A stretch of 64,000 bases of DNA from Rehmannia glutinosa (lineage: Eukaryota > Streptophyta > Magnoliopsida > Lamiales > Orobanchaceae), in the NCBI GenBank assembly GCA_016081115.2, contig JABTTQ020001093.1, positions 186,001-250,000 of the forward strand, written 5' to 3'. A model generated the notes under the pieces. That model was not told the DNA's origin. It saw only the letters and a list, made by a program, of their open reading frames with translations, and searched no databases. Position numbers and translations under genes: made by a program. Below are positions 43,889-54,673 of this stretch, piece by piece; the first letter of the stretch is position 1; each line of letters starts with the position of its first letter.

Positions 43889-44400
43889 TGCCTGGTTTGA
43901 ACGGCCGAAGTTGGGCTAGACGAGCCATTTCTGGTTTGAGCTTAAGTGGGCGGATGAACTTATTTACAGGCGATGGAACTGTCCCGAACTCGTCTGGTTT
44001 GAACGGCTTCGAAGCTGGGCCAGACGAGCCATTTTCTGGTTTGAACAACTTCCGAGTGGGCGGATGAACTTATTTACGGGCGATGGAACTGCCCGAACTC
44101 GCCTGGTTTGAACGGCCCGAAGCTGGGCCAGGACGAGCCATTTCTGGTTTGAGCTTCAGTGGGCGGATGAACTTATTTGGGCGATGGAACTGTCCCGAAC
44201 TCGCCTGGTTTGAACGGCGGAGAAAGCCGGGCCAGGACGAGCTATTTCCTGGTTTGAACAGCTTCCGAGCTGGGCCAGATGAACTTATTTACGGGCGATG
44301 GAACTGTCCCGAACTCGCTTGGTTTGAACGGCTTCGAAGCTGGGCCCGACGAGCCATTTTCTGGTTTGAACAGCTTCCGAGCTGGGCCAGATGAACTTTG
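43889..44400 (+). repeat. ~100-bp GC-rich tandem repeat in outer element
   Basis: About five units of roughly 80-115 bp repeat the theme CTGGTTTGAACGGCTTCGAA, GCTGGGCCAGACGAGCCATT, TCTGGTTTGAACAGCTTCCG and GATGAACTTATTTACGGGCG ATGGAACTGCCCGAACTCGC. Units differ by small indels. The frame reading MELPELAWFERPEAGPGRAI is a by-product of this array. Confidence 0.88.
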
Positions 44401-44534
44401 ATGGGCGATTGCCCCTTACAAGAAGTAATAAGCTCGAGCCGACCTTCAAACATTGATGGGCGGCTGCCCTTGACGAATTGGATTATAGATGATTGCGTAT
44501 TAACCAACCTTTCGATGTTAGGAACTTCAATTGA

Positions 44535-44622
44535 GATAGATCACGATTCGACAAAGATGAGAATGACTCTACTCTTACAGTTCATGACATGATGAACTAC
44601 AAGAGTGGGGGGACTAATTAGC
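44535..44622 (+). repeat. Internal copy of the polypurine-tract region
   Basis: This segment (GACAAAGATGAGAATGACTC ... CTACAAGAGTGGGGGGACTA) matches 45955-46042, which directly precedes the 3' LTR. The element thus carries a second, internal purine tract. It belongs to a larger duplicated stretch (about 43290-44622 against 45520-46042). Confidence 0.75.
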
Positions 44623-46042
44623 TAACTGGTAGCACCGCAGTAGTTTTTTATTGCGTGTACGGTAGAAACTACGTCGCTAGAGAAGAAAAAGGATCCCATA
44701 TGTCTTACGATAAATAACTTGTTGCTGCTAAGAGAGTTGTATCTCTTGCAGCTCGCCTCTCCCAGGTCACTTTTTCAAACTTTTCTTCCTTCCACCATTT
44801 TGGTTTGATTGCCCTTATTTCTTGATGCCATCATTGGTTGTGTTATTTATTTGATGTGTAAATTCCTGTTTCTTTCGTGAATTGAAGTAATACCCTGCTG
44901 AATAGATAGCTTCATTGGTGGATTCATTCACGTGATGCCTGAGTGCAAAAGAAATGTAGATAGGTTTGAGGATTTTATTGACATTTGGTTCGTTTTTTGT
45001 ATAATGCGCCTGCAATTAACTGAAAATTTGTGTGTGTATGTTTTTTCTCCAGTAGTATTTGGCTTGCATATTTTATAATAATTTGGTGACGAAGACGCGA
45101 AAGTCTTTACCAAATTAGATAGGATAAGTTAAGGCATAATTTCATTTCATGAAGTTACATCTCCGAAAGGCAAATTGGTGACTATGTGTGATTATCTTTT
45201 TTCTGTGAGAAGCCTGATGCAAGTTTCTGTACTCAATCAGCTGTTCATCGAGATAATTAATTTCTAAACATTATTCCAGAATTGGAGATTCAAAATTAGT
45301 AATCATATGGAGAATGATATATGTGTTGTGTTCCATTTTCCCCATTTCCTATTAATGTAACTTTTCAAAATTTGAGGAGCATGATTCTTGGGGTGGATAT
45401 TTCTCACACATGCAATCATTAAACTAATAAATGTCTCTTCTAGTAATTGATAATTCAAGAAATCCATACAGTCTGCTTTAATAAATTTCTGAATATGAAA
45501 GGCAACTTACCGAGCCTTGATTGAGTATTACTTTTATTTTTTGATGCATGATTTTTTGCATATTCTTGTGGTCATTGTTCTGCTTTGTTTAACAAATTCT
45601 TATGCTCTTGTAAACTATTTACAAACTCAAGATGAAAGGTGAAAAGGCATATGAAGAAGAGCCATAGATCCACTTTTAAGTTCTATGCTCTTATCAATCA
45701 AGTGATTATTAATGAGGTTATTGGTTATGGTTTGGACTTCTTAAAGAGTACATTCATTATGAAAATACATTATTCATAAGGACTAAGCTTCTTGATGAGC
45801 TCACTGCAAGTGCTGATTGCATTGGTTAAAGGTTGGATTTCTTGCGAGAAACCACCATTTGTGCGTATATTGGAGATGAATGGATTTCTTTACAAACTCA
45901 TTATTACGAGCAAACAATAGTTATGAGCATATTGATGATGGATGAGATTTGTTTATATCTTCACTATAATGATTTGACCAAGATGAAAATGATTCTACTC
46001 TTGCAGTTCATGACAGAATGAATTACAAGAGTGGGGACTAAT
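44623..46042 (+). other. Outer element 3' internal region
   Basis: A non-coding AT-rich stretch ending in the purine tract GAGTGGGGACTA (46030-46041) next to the 3' LTR. It contains second copies of the TGCATATTCTTGTG and AAGATGAAAGGTGAAAA segments present near 43325-43410. No ORF is supported. Confidence 0.6.
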
Positions 46043-46363
46043 TGATACGGCCTAAATTGGCCCTATTGACTTGGATCAATAGAATTTGGGTCTCAATATT
46101 AGAAATGGGCTCAAATATGAATATGGACTCTATTAGGGCTCTACTTGGTAGAACCTTATATAAAGGGAGTATTCTATCCTCTTCTCTTCTACATTATCTC
46201 TACACATGAATTATTTAATTATTCTCTTTCGATAGAGTTCTGACTTGAGCGTCGGAGAGGGTACGCCGGAGCAACCCTCCGGCCCCCCTTTTTGTGCAGG
46301 TCAACGGAGGAGTTCAGTCGGAGTACGAATCCGGAGGAGCGGAGTAATTTTTTGGATCGACCA
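46043..46363 (+). repeat. 3' LTR of the outer element
   Basis: A 321-bp LTR, the partner of 29802-30122, followed by the target duplicate TGTAC. Confidence 0.95.
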
Positions 46364-46368
46364 TGTAC

Positions 46369-46682
46369 ATTCCAGACCCTACTCTCAATATTCAAGTAGG
46401 AAATTTATCACGTGGCTTCTCCTCAAAAAATGGATGTTCAATTCGATAAACAATAATTACTCATTTGATCTATCGACATGCTTAAACGACTTATTATAAT
46501 GCATTTGAATGGAATTGCATGCAATTCAATTCATTCATTTAAGTGTCAATAATAATTCAACTGTAAAATAAACGTGTCTTGTCACGAAATACTGAAATAC
46601 AAACTATGTTTACAATCATTCAAATCTGAATTTGACCATGTAATACCAAATTTTCAAACAATTCAATCCAATAAGTACGTAC
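46369..46682 (-). other. 3' flank of copy B reductase
   Basis: An AT-rich flank downstream of the copy B stop codon, probably including its 3' UTR and polyadenylation region (AATAAT/AATTGAAT-rich on the minus strand). No other feature is seen. Confidence 0.45.
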
Positions 46683-47061
46683 CTAGTCTTCAGCAATTTT
46701 CACAACCTTTTTCCCAATATTATTGCCACGATAAATATCAACAAAGGCTGTTGGAATGCTCTCTACGCCATAAGACATGTCTTCTATGACCTTTAATTTG
46801 CCCGTCTGAAGATGTTGCATAGTGGTCGAAATGAATTCTTGGTATATATCATTTAAGTCCATTGCCAGAAAACCCTCAATTTTGATTCTTTTGTAGATCA
46901 CTTGTACTATATCAGGCTTGGCTCTTTTTTGGGTGTCGGTATATTCAGATATCACTCCACAGACAGCTATTCGACCAAAAAGGTTAATGTTTTGGACTGC
47001 CGCTTCAAGCATTTCACCTCCCACATTGTCAAAGTATATATCGATCCCTTCTGGGAAGTAC
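46683..47061 (-). CDS. Copy B reductase exon 5 (C-terminal)
   Basis: This exon joins in frame with exon 4 across a split Arg codon (CAAAG/G). It reads RYFPEGIDIYFDNVGGEMLE, AAVQNINLFGRIAVCGVISE, a middle KRIKIEGFLAMDLNDIYQEF and the end AFVDIYRGNNIGKKVVKIAE D, stop TAG. It covers the second half of the NADP-binding fold and the C-terminal substrate lobe. The exon itself is undamaged; open frame beyond 47061 is intron. Confidence 0.9.
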
Positions 47062-47228
47062 CTGTGGTGATCAGCCATAATTTGGTTAACATTTTCCATC
47101 ATGGAACTTGCTAAATTAAGTTTCATTTCATATTTTGATCTTGAATTAATGGCGATGGCTACTAGTATTAAAATTGGAGTGTTGTGCTGTGTGTGAAGAC
47201 TGAAGAACACATAATATAAATATATATA

Positions 47229-47484
47229 GGGATAATTAAAAAAAACCCTAAGGTTCGGCCTAATTAGGGTTTTTAAAAATTGCAAAAATCAATTGAGGTT
47301 TGATTCCGTCTTAAATTTTTTCCTTCATAAGCAAAAACATTTCAAACCCGCGGCATTTGTAAAAAAAGTATAGTTACCCCTTAAATGTAAGACAAATCAA
47401 AACTGGTGGATGTTTTTATAATTTTGGAACATCTCTGGGTTTTTTAATTAATCCAAACTTTAGGGGTGCTTTTGTAATTATCCC
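47229..47484. mobile_element. Mutator-like MITE, GGGATAATTAC family, copy 2
   Basis: An element in intron 4 of copy B beginning GGGATAATTA and ending TAATTATCCC, with internal similarity to 3844-4129 throughout (TTGAGGTTTGATT, CTTCATAAGCAAAAAC, GGGGTGCTTTTGTAATTA). Its 9-bp flanks ATATATATA and TATTATATA agree at seven of nine. Confidence 0.75.
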
Positions 47485-47516
47485 TATTATATATGTGTAT
47501 ATATATATATCATAAC

Positions 47517-47599
47517 CTTTGAAGAGTTGCGTTCAAATTAGTTTCTTCTTTATAGTTGAAAGCAACATCAAACCCAATCTTCTCTTTTAGTAAGTCCAC
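47517..47599 (-). CDS. Copy B reductase exon 4
   Basis: An 83-nt exon on the minus strand reading VDLLKEKIGFDVAFNYKEET, NLNATLQ, between acceptor TGTGTAG and donor GTTATG. It follows KEK of exon 3 in phase 0. The sequence matches the family block after the first half of the dinucleotide fold. Confidence 0.88.
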
Positions 47600-47796
47600 C
47601 TACACAACATATCACAAAACATAAATCGTCATGACCTCAAAGAAAAGGTTTAAATATCTAATAATTAGCAAAATAGGGATCTTAAAAAAAGATAGAATTT
47701 CATCCCTGAGGGCCCCCACTACTCTTGACCTAGAGTTTCATGGAGAATATGAAGCGCGAGTAATGCCTCAACTAGTCAGGATCCTTGGGCTACCGA

Positions 47797-48422
47797 CATG
47801 GACGGAACTACGTTTAGTTGGAGGGGGCAACATTTTCTTTTTTTTATATATGTATTTTGCCTTTTTTTTGGTGCAAAAAAATTATAACACGACTTTTATT
47901 TTTTAAATTTGTGGGTCTATACCCTTACACACTTCAAGTATTCATTTCAATACCATAATGTGTATACTTGTTTTCCTGATGATATTCATGATATGCAAGA
48001 GAAACATTCTAAATTTTAATATCTGGGAATTGTAATTATGTATTTTGTGATGCTTGATGATAAATATTTACATTGTATTTGATGCAAAACTATAATATAT
48101 TCTAAATTTTATTACATGTAAATAGACGTTTTCAAAAGATGAAAAGTAGTCATATTTTTCAAAAACATATTTTTTAGCCCATCCGACAAAAAGCGATGAT
48201 CATACATTCATTGTATTCTTTAGTGAGTTACTTAGCAAATTTGAAAAAATTGATGCGATGCCTTCTTGGGATTGAAAAAAAAAATTTCGGGATCGAGGAA
48301 TGTTTTTATTATGGACAAATAGCCAGAAAGTCACGGCTAAAAACTATTTTTGTTATGGACAAATAGCAAGAAATTCAATGGACAATGTTGCCCCCCCATA
48401 TCAAATCCTGGTTTCGCCCCTG
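47797..48422. mobile_element. Non-autonomous hAT element in intron 3 of copy B
   Basis: A 626-bp element with 8-bp flanks GCTACCGA (47789-47796) and GCTGCCGA (48423-48430), 7 of 8 identical. The ends CATGGACGGAACTA and the reverse complement CAGGGGCGAAACCA share GGGGGCAACATTTTC/GTCC subterminal sequence, as in hAT relatives. It is AT-rich and non-coding. Confidence 0.7.
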
Positions 48423-48671
48423 GCTGCCGAAGACTGAGTCACCACACAAGAAGTTCTCCTCCACTCTGTAAATCGTTACCAGAGGGATTCGAACAACCAC
48501 ACTGTGAGTGTCAGCAAGCAGACATCACGTCACCAAAATTCTTTACTAGTTGAGCTAGGGATCTTATTTATACATTATTGCAGTCGTACGTATCAATTTG
48601 TACAACTATAACCATGTAAATAATATTTTATAAAAAAAGGATATATAATAACGATATATATGTGTGTGTAC

Positions 48672-48838
48672 CTTTTCTTTAGTTCCTGCACAGCCAACAA
48701 CATAACATCCAAACAACTTGGCATATTGTCCAACTAAATTACCAACTGATCCCGAAGCGGCAGAAACAAACACTTTCTCCCCCTTTTTGGGTTTGCAAAA
48801 TTTGAATAACCCTCCATACGCTGTGAGGCCGGCGTGAC
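48672..48838 (-). CDS. Copy B reductase exon 3 (NADP-binding motif)
   Basis: A 167-nt exon reading GHAGLTAYGGLFKFCKPKKG, EKVFVSAASGSVGNLVGQYA, KLFGCYVVGCAGTKEK. AASGSVG is the glycine-rich NADP-binding loop of this family (AASGAVG in many members). Its first Gly codon is split with exon 2 (CTAG/GT). Acceptor TTTGTAG and donor GTACAC are intact. Confidence 0.9.
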
Positions 48839-48849
48839 CTACAAAGTAT

Positions 48850-49767
48850 TATATAATATATTATTGTATGAGTTTGAATTACAGAGCTTCTGTGCAACAT
48901 AATAAGTTTGAGATTGTTTAGCTAGCGTCTGAGCTTCTATAAGTGCCCAACTTGAGCCAAAATGAAATTGTTTTGTGACATGCTAATACTTTTTGTGGGA
49001 CTAGTAATAATTTTTATTATAAAAACTAATAAAATTTAGAGGACTACTAAATAAATTTTAGGGGACTGCTAAATAAGTTTAAGGGAGAATACTAATACTT
49101 TTGAGGAAACTATTAATATTTCTTAGGGGAAAAACTAATATATTTCAGGGGTAATTATAAAAAACCTTTAAGAGGAAAATATAAAACTTTTCAAGGGTAC
49201 TATGGATACGTTTTAAAGGGAGTACTAATACTTTTGAATGAAAAACACTATTATTTTTCAAGAGAATTGAAATACTAAAATATTCTTCAAAGAACTACTA
49301 ATATTTTTCCGACGGAATGCTAATAATTTAGAGGAATAACCAAATAACTAGTATTTTTAAAGTTCTAGTAATACTATGCCACAGCCTAATTTTACAAAAA
49401 TGTCACAAACCCCCAGTCATACTATGACATCACTTATATTACAAAAATACCACATGCCCCAAGATATTACAAATATGTCACCGCTAATATTATAAAAATG
49501 CTAGTAGGTTTGGGTTTAAAATCCGTCTGACCAATTGTGGCCTATTAACCGTCTGACTGGAATTATAGTATGGCCGGTACTTTTGTACTCCAAGCAAGTT
49601 TAAGGATCCATCTTTTATACAATTCTTTTCATAATATACTTTCATTTTAATTAATTATATGATTCCATAGTAACTTTGATTTTATATAAGTTTCAAATAT
49701 GTTGACATGTTTACCAGGCTTAGGTGCTTTTGCAATTGAGAAATTGACCTCTTGGTCCCTTTAAGAA
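48850..49767 (-). other. Copy B intron 2, part shared with copy A
   Basis: This matches copy A at 1744-1856, 3100-3834 and 4140-4200, establishing the tandem duplication. It includes the CTAATACTTTT repeat block at 48985-49560. No coding potential. Confidence 0.8.
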
Positions 49768-49938
49768 AACGGGTTAAACACTGTTTGTTCCATGATTTAC
49801 TTTTAGTCTTAAATGATTTCCTTTAGCAAATTTCGTCCCACGTAAATCAAAATTTTAAACTGTACGTAGTCCTAAAACTAGCGGAAAATATAATATACAA
49901 TTAACTTTATTCTTACGGGACCAAAAGTATTTTCCCTT
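49768..49938 (-). repeat. GGGACTAAA dispersed repeat, inverted copy
   Basis: About 170 bp present here but missing at the same place in copy A. Its reverse complement is similar to 54990-55155 (ACTTTTGATTTAATTTGTTT, AAATCATTTGGGACTAAA). No termini or duplication can be defined; it is probably a fragment of a dispersed non-coding element. Confidence 0.6.
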
Positions 49939-50539
49939 AAAAATCTAAAACATAGTTTAAAAAAATCTATAAATTGGTTTAGGAAAAAAAGGAAAACTAT
50001 TTGAATTTTTTGAAAATTTCTACAAAAATCCAACAATTATTTTAAAATCCAAAAACAAAAAAAAACCCTGAAAATTTGTTTAGAAAACTTAATATTGTAT
50101 TAGAAATCCCAAAATTATTTTCAAAAGATAAAATCTGAATAATTACTTCAAATATTAAAAATTCAAATATATATTAAATTAAATAATGAAATTTGTCCAA
50201 AATCTGAAATTGGATTAAAAATTGAAAACTATTGAAGACTTTATAAAATCTATTTTTTATACAATCCAAAAAAGAGTAAAAACTTACAAAATTTTTACAA
50301 AGCAAAAATTATTTTTCAAAAATCTGAGAATTACTTCAAATATGTAAATATAATAATCTAAACTAAACAAATAATGATTTTGTTTGAAAAAACAAACTGA
50401 AAATTGTTTAAAAATCTTAAATCTATTCCAAAATCTGAATGAAAATCTGGAAGTTTTTAGACAAATTTTCAGATTTTTTAAAATAATTTTCAAAATATCA
50501 AAAATTGTTCTGAGTTTTTCTTAATTTAGAATTTAATAT

Positions 50540-51315
50540 TGTTAATGTTTGAATTTTCTCAAACATTATCTTTTTCTTCTTTCGAATTTTTTCTTCCAGA
50601 TTTCAGTTTTCTTCTTGACAGTTAATCTTTTTTTTTACGGGAGTTATGTTAGAAGTTTTAATTGTTTTCTAACTTTACTAACTCCTTAGAAGTTTATGGT
50701 AGTGGGTGGTTTCTTTCCTTAAATCTTGCGGGTAGTTTCTCTTCTATTTTCTTAGGAAGTTATTCAAGTGATGGCTATTTAAGGATCGAAACCTTGACAA
50801 ATTTTTACGTGACACAGATTTTAGGAGATTTGAGAGTTCATCTTCCGACTTTTTTCACAGAAAGTGCGAAGCTCGATGATACAGGGGAATGTTGGCAACA
50901 TTGTTGGCATCATTTTTAGAACTCGAGTTTTGAGTGTTTATGTGAGATAGTTTCGAGTGTATATTGAGTGATTGGAGTGCACTAGATGTATTCTCACATT
51001 TGTAAAGGAGTGTTGTTCTTTCGGAGACACAAGGGGAGTTGTTCTTCTAGTTTCCTTATTTTCTTTGTATTTTTGTATTTTGTAAACAACATTACCTTTT
51101 GGATAATTTTTGTTCTAATGAACACCGTACAGGTATTTTATACTTGTACAAAATTTTAAATCTCTTGTGTCTTGTATTTGATTCTGTCTTTATTTCATAC
51201 TTTGTGAAATTGTATTTTTAATTAAGCCTTTCATTTTGTGTTTTGCAAAGTGTTGGCATCACTTTTGATTGCACACTGCATTTTTAGAAGAATTGGACCC
51301 TTCAATTCTTTCAAT
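50540..51315 (+). repeat. 5' LTR of the gag-only Copia element
   Basis: A 776-bp LTR, TGTTAATGTTTG to CTTTCAAT. The 3' partner shares both ends but has an internal deletion equivalent to about 50755-51060. Confidence 0.92.
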
Positions 51316-51377
51316 TGGTATCAGAGCCTTCACTAGACGATACTTAGTGTGATCCTATTTTTTTTGCAGTGTTTTGA

Positions 51378-53100
51378 TGATGGAAATTCAGAGTAGTTCC
51401 ATTTTTCGACCTCCTATTTTGGATGGAACAAACTATTCCTATTGGAAGGTGAAAATGAGGGCTTATATCAAGTCCATTGATGAAAGAGCATGGAAATCTG
51501 TTTTACGGGATGGACACCACCAAGAATCGTTGACAAGAGAGTTACAATAGACAAACCAGAGATTGAGTGGCAAAATGATGAAATCGATTGCAAGCTTTAA
51601 TTCTAAAGCTTTAAATGCCATATTTATCTTTGTTGATATGTTTTTGTTCAAAATAATTTCTAATTGTGTTTCAAAGAAAAGATGCTTGGGATGCATTGCA
51701 ATTGCATTGTGAGGGAACACAAAGTGTTAGAAGAACAAAGCTAAGACTCTAGCAAGCATTCGAGAACGAGAATGGAAGAAGAAGAGACCATTGCTTCGTA
51801 TAATGCAAAATCGTGATATTGCTAATGAGGCACAATCACTTGGAGAGCCTATTAGCAATGAAAGATTGGTAAGCAAGGTAATGAGATCTCTTCCCGAAAG
51901 ATACAATGTCAAGATTTATACTATTGAAGAAACCAAGGATATCGATACTCTTAGACTTGATGAACTTATTGGTATTTTACAAACTTTTGAGTTAAACTTG
52001 GGGCAACAAAAAGAACATCATTTTGAGGACAAAAGTATTGCTTTTAAAACCCAAACAGGTTTTGATTTTTGTGATGTTCAAAATAATGCAATGGAACATT
52101 TTATGAAAAATATTCATGAATGTGATTTAAATGAAGAATCTATTGCATTATTGACCTTACGGTTTAATAGTTTACTCAAAAATCTTCTTTGAATGGCAAA
52201 GATTTCAAGTCTAAGAAAAGCTTTTTGAAAATTCTTCAAATTTCCCTAAAAGTTTGAACCAAATCAAGAGAACAATTTTTTAAAATCAAAAACCTTGATT
52301 TGATTCAATGTCGTGCTTGCAAAGGATTTGGTCATTATGCAAAACAATGTGCAAACACTCTTAGGGAAAGAGGTATGGATTTTCTTGTTTACATTAGTGA
52401 TGAAGAATCAAGATGGTGAAGAAAATTGCAAGGGACTTATAACAATTCTTGAGGAAGAGAAGCTCAAATCGATGGATTGAAATGATGCAACAAATGATGC
52501 CAACACGAGGCATCACAAGACAGTCTGTCCGCCGATTCGAATATAATTTTGTTAATCATTTTGCATCATTTTTATGTCTAAATTCAGGGTCAAAGTATGT
52601 TGATCTAGAAGATAAATGTCATAATAATTTGCAACTTAAATGTGAAGATCTTGTCAAAGAGAATGATATTTTAAGAGAATCTGTTGGGAGATTGGAAGTT
52701 CTTTTAACAAAGAAAGACAAAGATCTTGATCGGTAAAAATCGAACTTATTAGTCTTAAAAAGACAAAGTAAGTAAGTTTGATTCTAGCTCTCTTTGTTAT
52801 TGATGATATATTTTTAAAAGCTAGATTTGATAGAATCTGGATTAGGATATGTTAAAGCAAACAAAACAGATTCTTGTAAGAAGACATGTCTTTCTATGAA
52901 ACAAAGGAATGCTGGAAAAAGTGGTAAATCATTTTTCAAAAATAATTTCAAGAAGTCTGGAAGTGTTTTGAAACGAAAATTTGTGTGTCATTACTGTTTT
53001 AAACCAGGGCATATCAAACCTTTTTGCTTCAAATTGAAGAAAGATAAGGAATTGGGTAACATGATGCGAGAAATGATACATGACCTTCGTTGAGGACACT
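51378..53100 (+). pseudogene. Copia gag (Sire-like), broken
   Basis: Gag can be followed in pieces: MEIQSSSIFRPPILDGTNYS YWKVKMRAYIKS (from 51380), a stop near 51548, then the UBN2 core SLGEPISNERLVSKVMRSLP, ERYNVKIYTIEETKDIDTLR, LDELIGILQTFELNL (51791-52015), and a CRACKGFGHYAKQC knuckle (near 52317-52355). A second knuckle CHYCFKPGHIKPFC lies at 52987-53030 after a Lys-rich stretch. Double knuckles separated by a coiled segment resemble Sire/Maximus gag. The pol that should follow is absent. Several frameshifts. Confidence 0.82.
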
Positions 53101-54200
53101 TTCAATTTTTTGAGAATTCTTCAAAAAGCGATCCTAAATTGATTTGGGGTGATGATAATGATCGTTGTTGTACTCAACACATTGCCACTAAACATCCGTT
53201 AGCGATATTTTCTCTAAATCTTTGGATTTTGAGAGGTTTTCTTGTCTAAGGAAATCTCTTGGTATGTGTGTTCTTTAAAAGTGTGATGCTTAATGTGTTG
53301 CATCACTGTGTGACACATCCTGTTTGTATATATTTTTTTATTATTTTGTTGTTAGCTTGTATTCTTGAGTTTTTCTGTACTGATGCATCATCTTTTGTAG
53401 GCATTTTAGTGCAACTCAAATTCTTAAAAGAAGTCAGCAAACAAATTTTTTTAAAACTTGCTTTTTGGGCATATTTGTACATTTTGGCTCATTGATCGTG
53501 TAAATGGATTGAGCTATATTTTTGTGACTTTCTTAAGTCTTTTTGTACTATTCTTATGCCCATGGATCTGTTATGCAAGTAAAAAAAAAAAAATCTCTGT
53601 TTATGTCATTTAAATTGAGTTTGCTGTTACAAAATGATCTTGCAAATGATGGCATCATTGTACATATCACCTCATGATACTGCTGTGTGTTTGTTTTATA
53701 TATATTTTTCGTTTTTGTTTTATTACTATTTCTTATATATTTTATAAAAAAAAACACAAAAAATTGAAAAAAAATCTGCAAAACCTGATGTTTAGTAGTA
53801 ATGAGTTGTTACAATTTATTCTTTTTCTCCTATGTTGGATAATTGGTCCTAACTTCTTCTAAATGGAGATAATGGGGTATCAAAATGCTCTCAGTGAGCT
53901 TGTATGTTGTTATTTTCTCTCTTTAAATTACGGAGCCTGATTTCAATCCAAAAAGGGGGAGAAAGTGGCACAAAAACAAGCTGGAAGCAAAGACAGTGGA
54001 GATGGTGATTCTGAGAATGATGCCAACATCTGAGGCATTATTTTTTGACAGCTGAACTTTCTTGTTAGAAGAGTATTTGATGTTTTTGATACTTCTTGTT
54101 TCTGGCTTATATTCGGGGAGATTTGACTTTCAGTATTATGGGGAGATTGAACTCGTGTTTTTGTGCAAAAGGTTTTGTCAAACTGTAAGAAAGGGGAGAT
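53101..54200 (+). other. Internal non-coding region of the gag-only Copia element
   Basis: AT-rich sequence with poly(A) and poly(T) runs. No pol domain can be found on either strand. It ends in the polypurine tract at 54187-54199. Confidence 0.6.
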
Positions 54201-54673
54201 TGTTAATGTTTGAATTTTCTCAAACATTATCTTTTTCTTCTTTCGAATTTTTCTTCCCATTTTGAGTTTTTCTTCTTTGTGATTAATCTTGCTTTTTTAC
54301 GGGAGTTATGTTAGAAGTTTTAATTGATTTTCTAACTTTACTAACTCCTTAGAAGTTTATGGTAGTGGGTGGTTTCTTTCCTTAAATCTTGCAGGTAGTT
54401 TCTCTTCTATTTTCTTTATTTTCTTTGTATTTTTGTATTTTGTAAACAACATTACCTTTTGGATAATTTTTGTTCTAATGAACACCGTACAGGTATTTTA
54501 TACTTGTACAAAATTTTAAATCTCTTGTGTCTTGTATTTGATTCTGTCTTTATTTCATACTTTGTGAAATTGTATTTTTAATTAAGTCTTTCGCTGTGTT
54601 TTGCAAAGTGTTGGCATCACTTTTGATTGCACACTGCATTTTTAGAAGAATTGGACCCTTCAATTCTTTCAAT
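54201..54673 (+). repeat. 3' LTR of the gag-only Copia element, internally deleted
   Basis: A 473-bp LTR with the same ends as 50540-51315 but missing about 303 bp in its middle. Confidence 0.92.

Larger units (their letters stand above)
29802..46363 (+). mobile_element. LTR retrotransposon without recognisable pol (Gypsy-type primer site), split by a second element
   Basis: A complete element of which 5.7 kb is its own (29802-30720 and 41600-46363). LTRs are 29802-30122 and 46043-46363 (321 bp each, five differences seen, about 98% identical), with a perfect TSD TGTAC (29797-29801 and 46364-46368). The primer site TTGGCGCTGTCTGTGGG at 30124-30140 is of the plant Gypsy/Tat kind. A purine-rich tract GAGTGGGGACTA precedes the right LTR. 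No pol domain is visible in its internal region, which is AT-rich with tandem repeats near the 3' end, so it is probably non-autonomous. A Tat/Retand-like element (30721-41599) is inserted in opposite orientation. Confidence 0.92.
50540..54673 (+). mobile_element. Gag-only Copia (Sire-like) LTR element in intron 2
   Basis: An LTR element on the plus strand. The 5' LTR is 50540-51315, the 3' LTR 54201-54673. The primer site TGGTATCAGAGCC directly follows the 5' LTR and the tract AAGAAAGGGGAGA precedes the 3' LTR. Flanks AATAT and TATAT agree at 4 of 5. The internal 2.9 kb encodes gag pieces but no integrase, reverse transcriptase or RNase H. The 3' LTR lacks about 303 bp present in the 5' LTR, between two short TTTTCTTA / CTTATTTTC stretches. 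It sits inside copy B intron 2, opposite to the gene. Confidence 0.88.

Noticed and set aside
44083..44394. ORF with repeated ELAWFER
   Set aside because: Translation of the GC-rich tandem repeat in the outer element.
53259..53495. Hydrophobic 78-codon ORF
   Set aside because: Low-complexity T-rich sequence inside the Copia element; no family or context.
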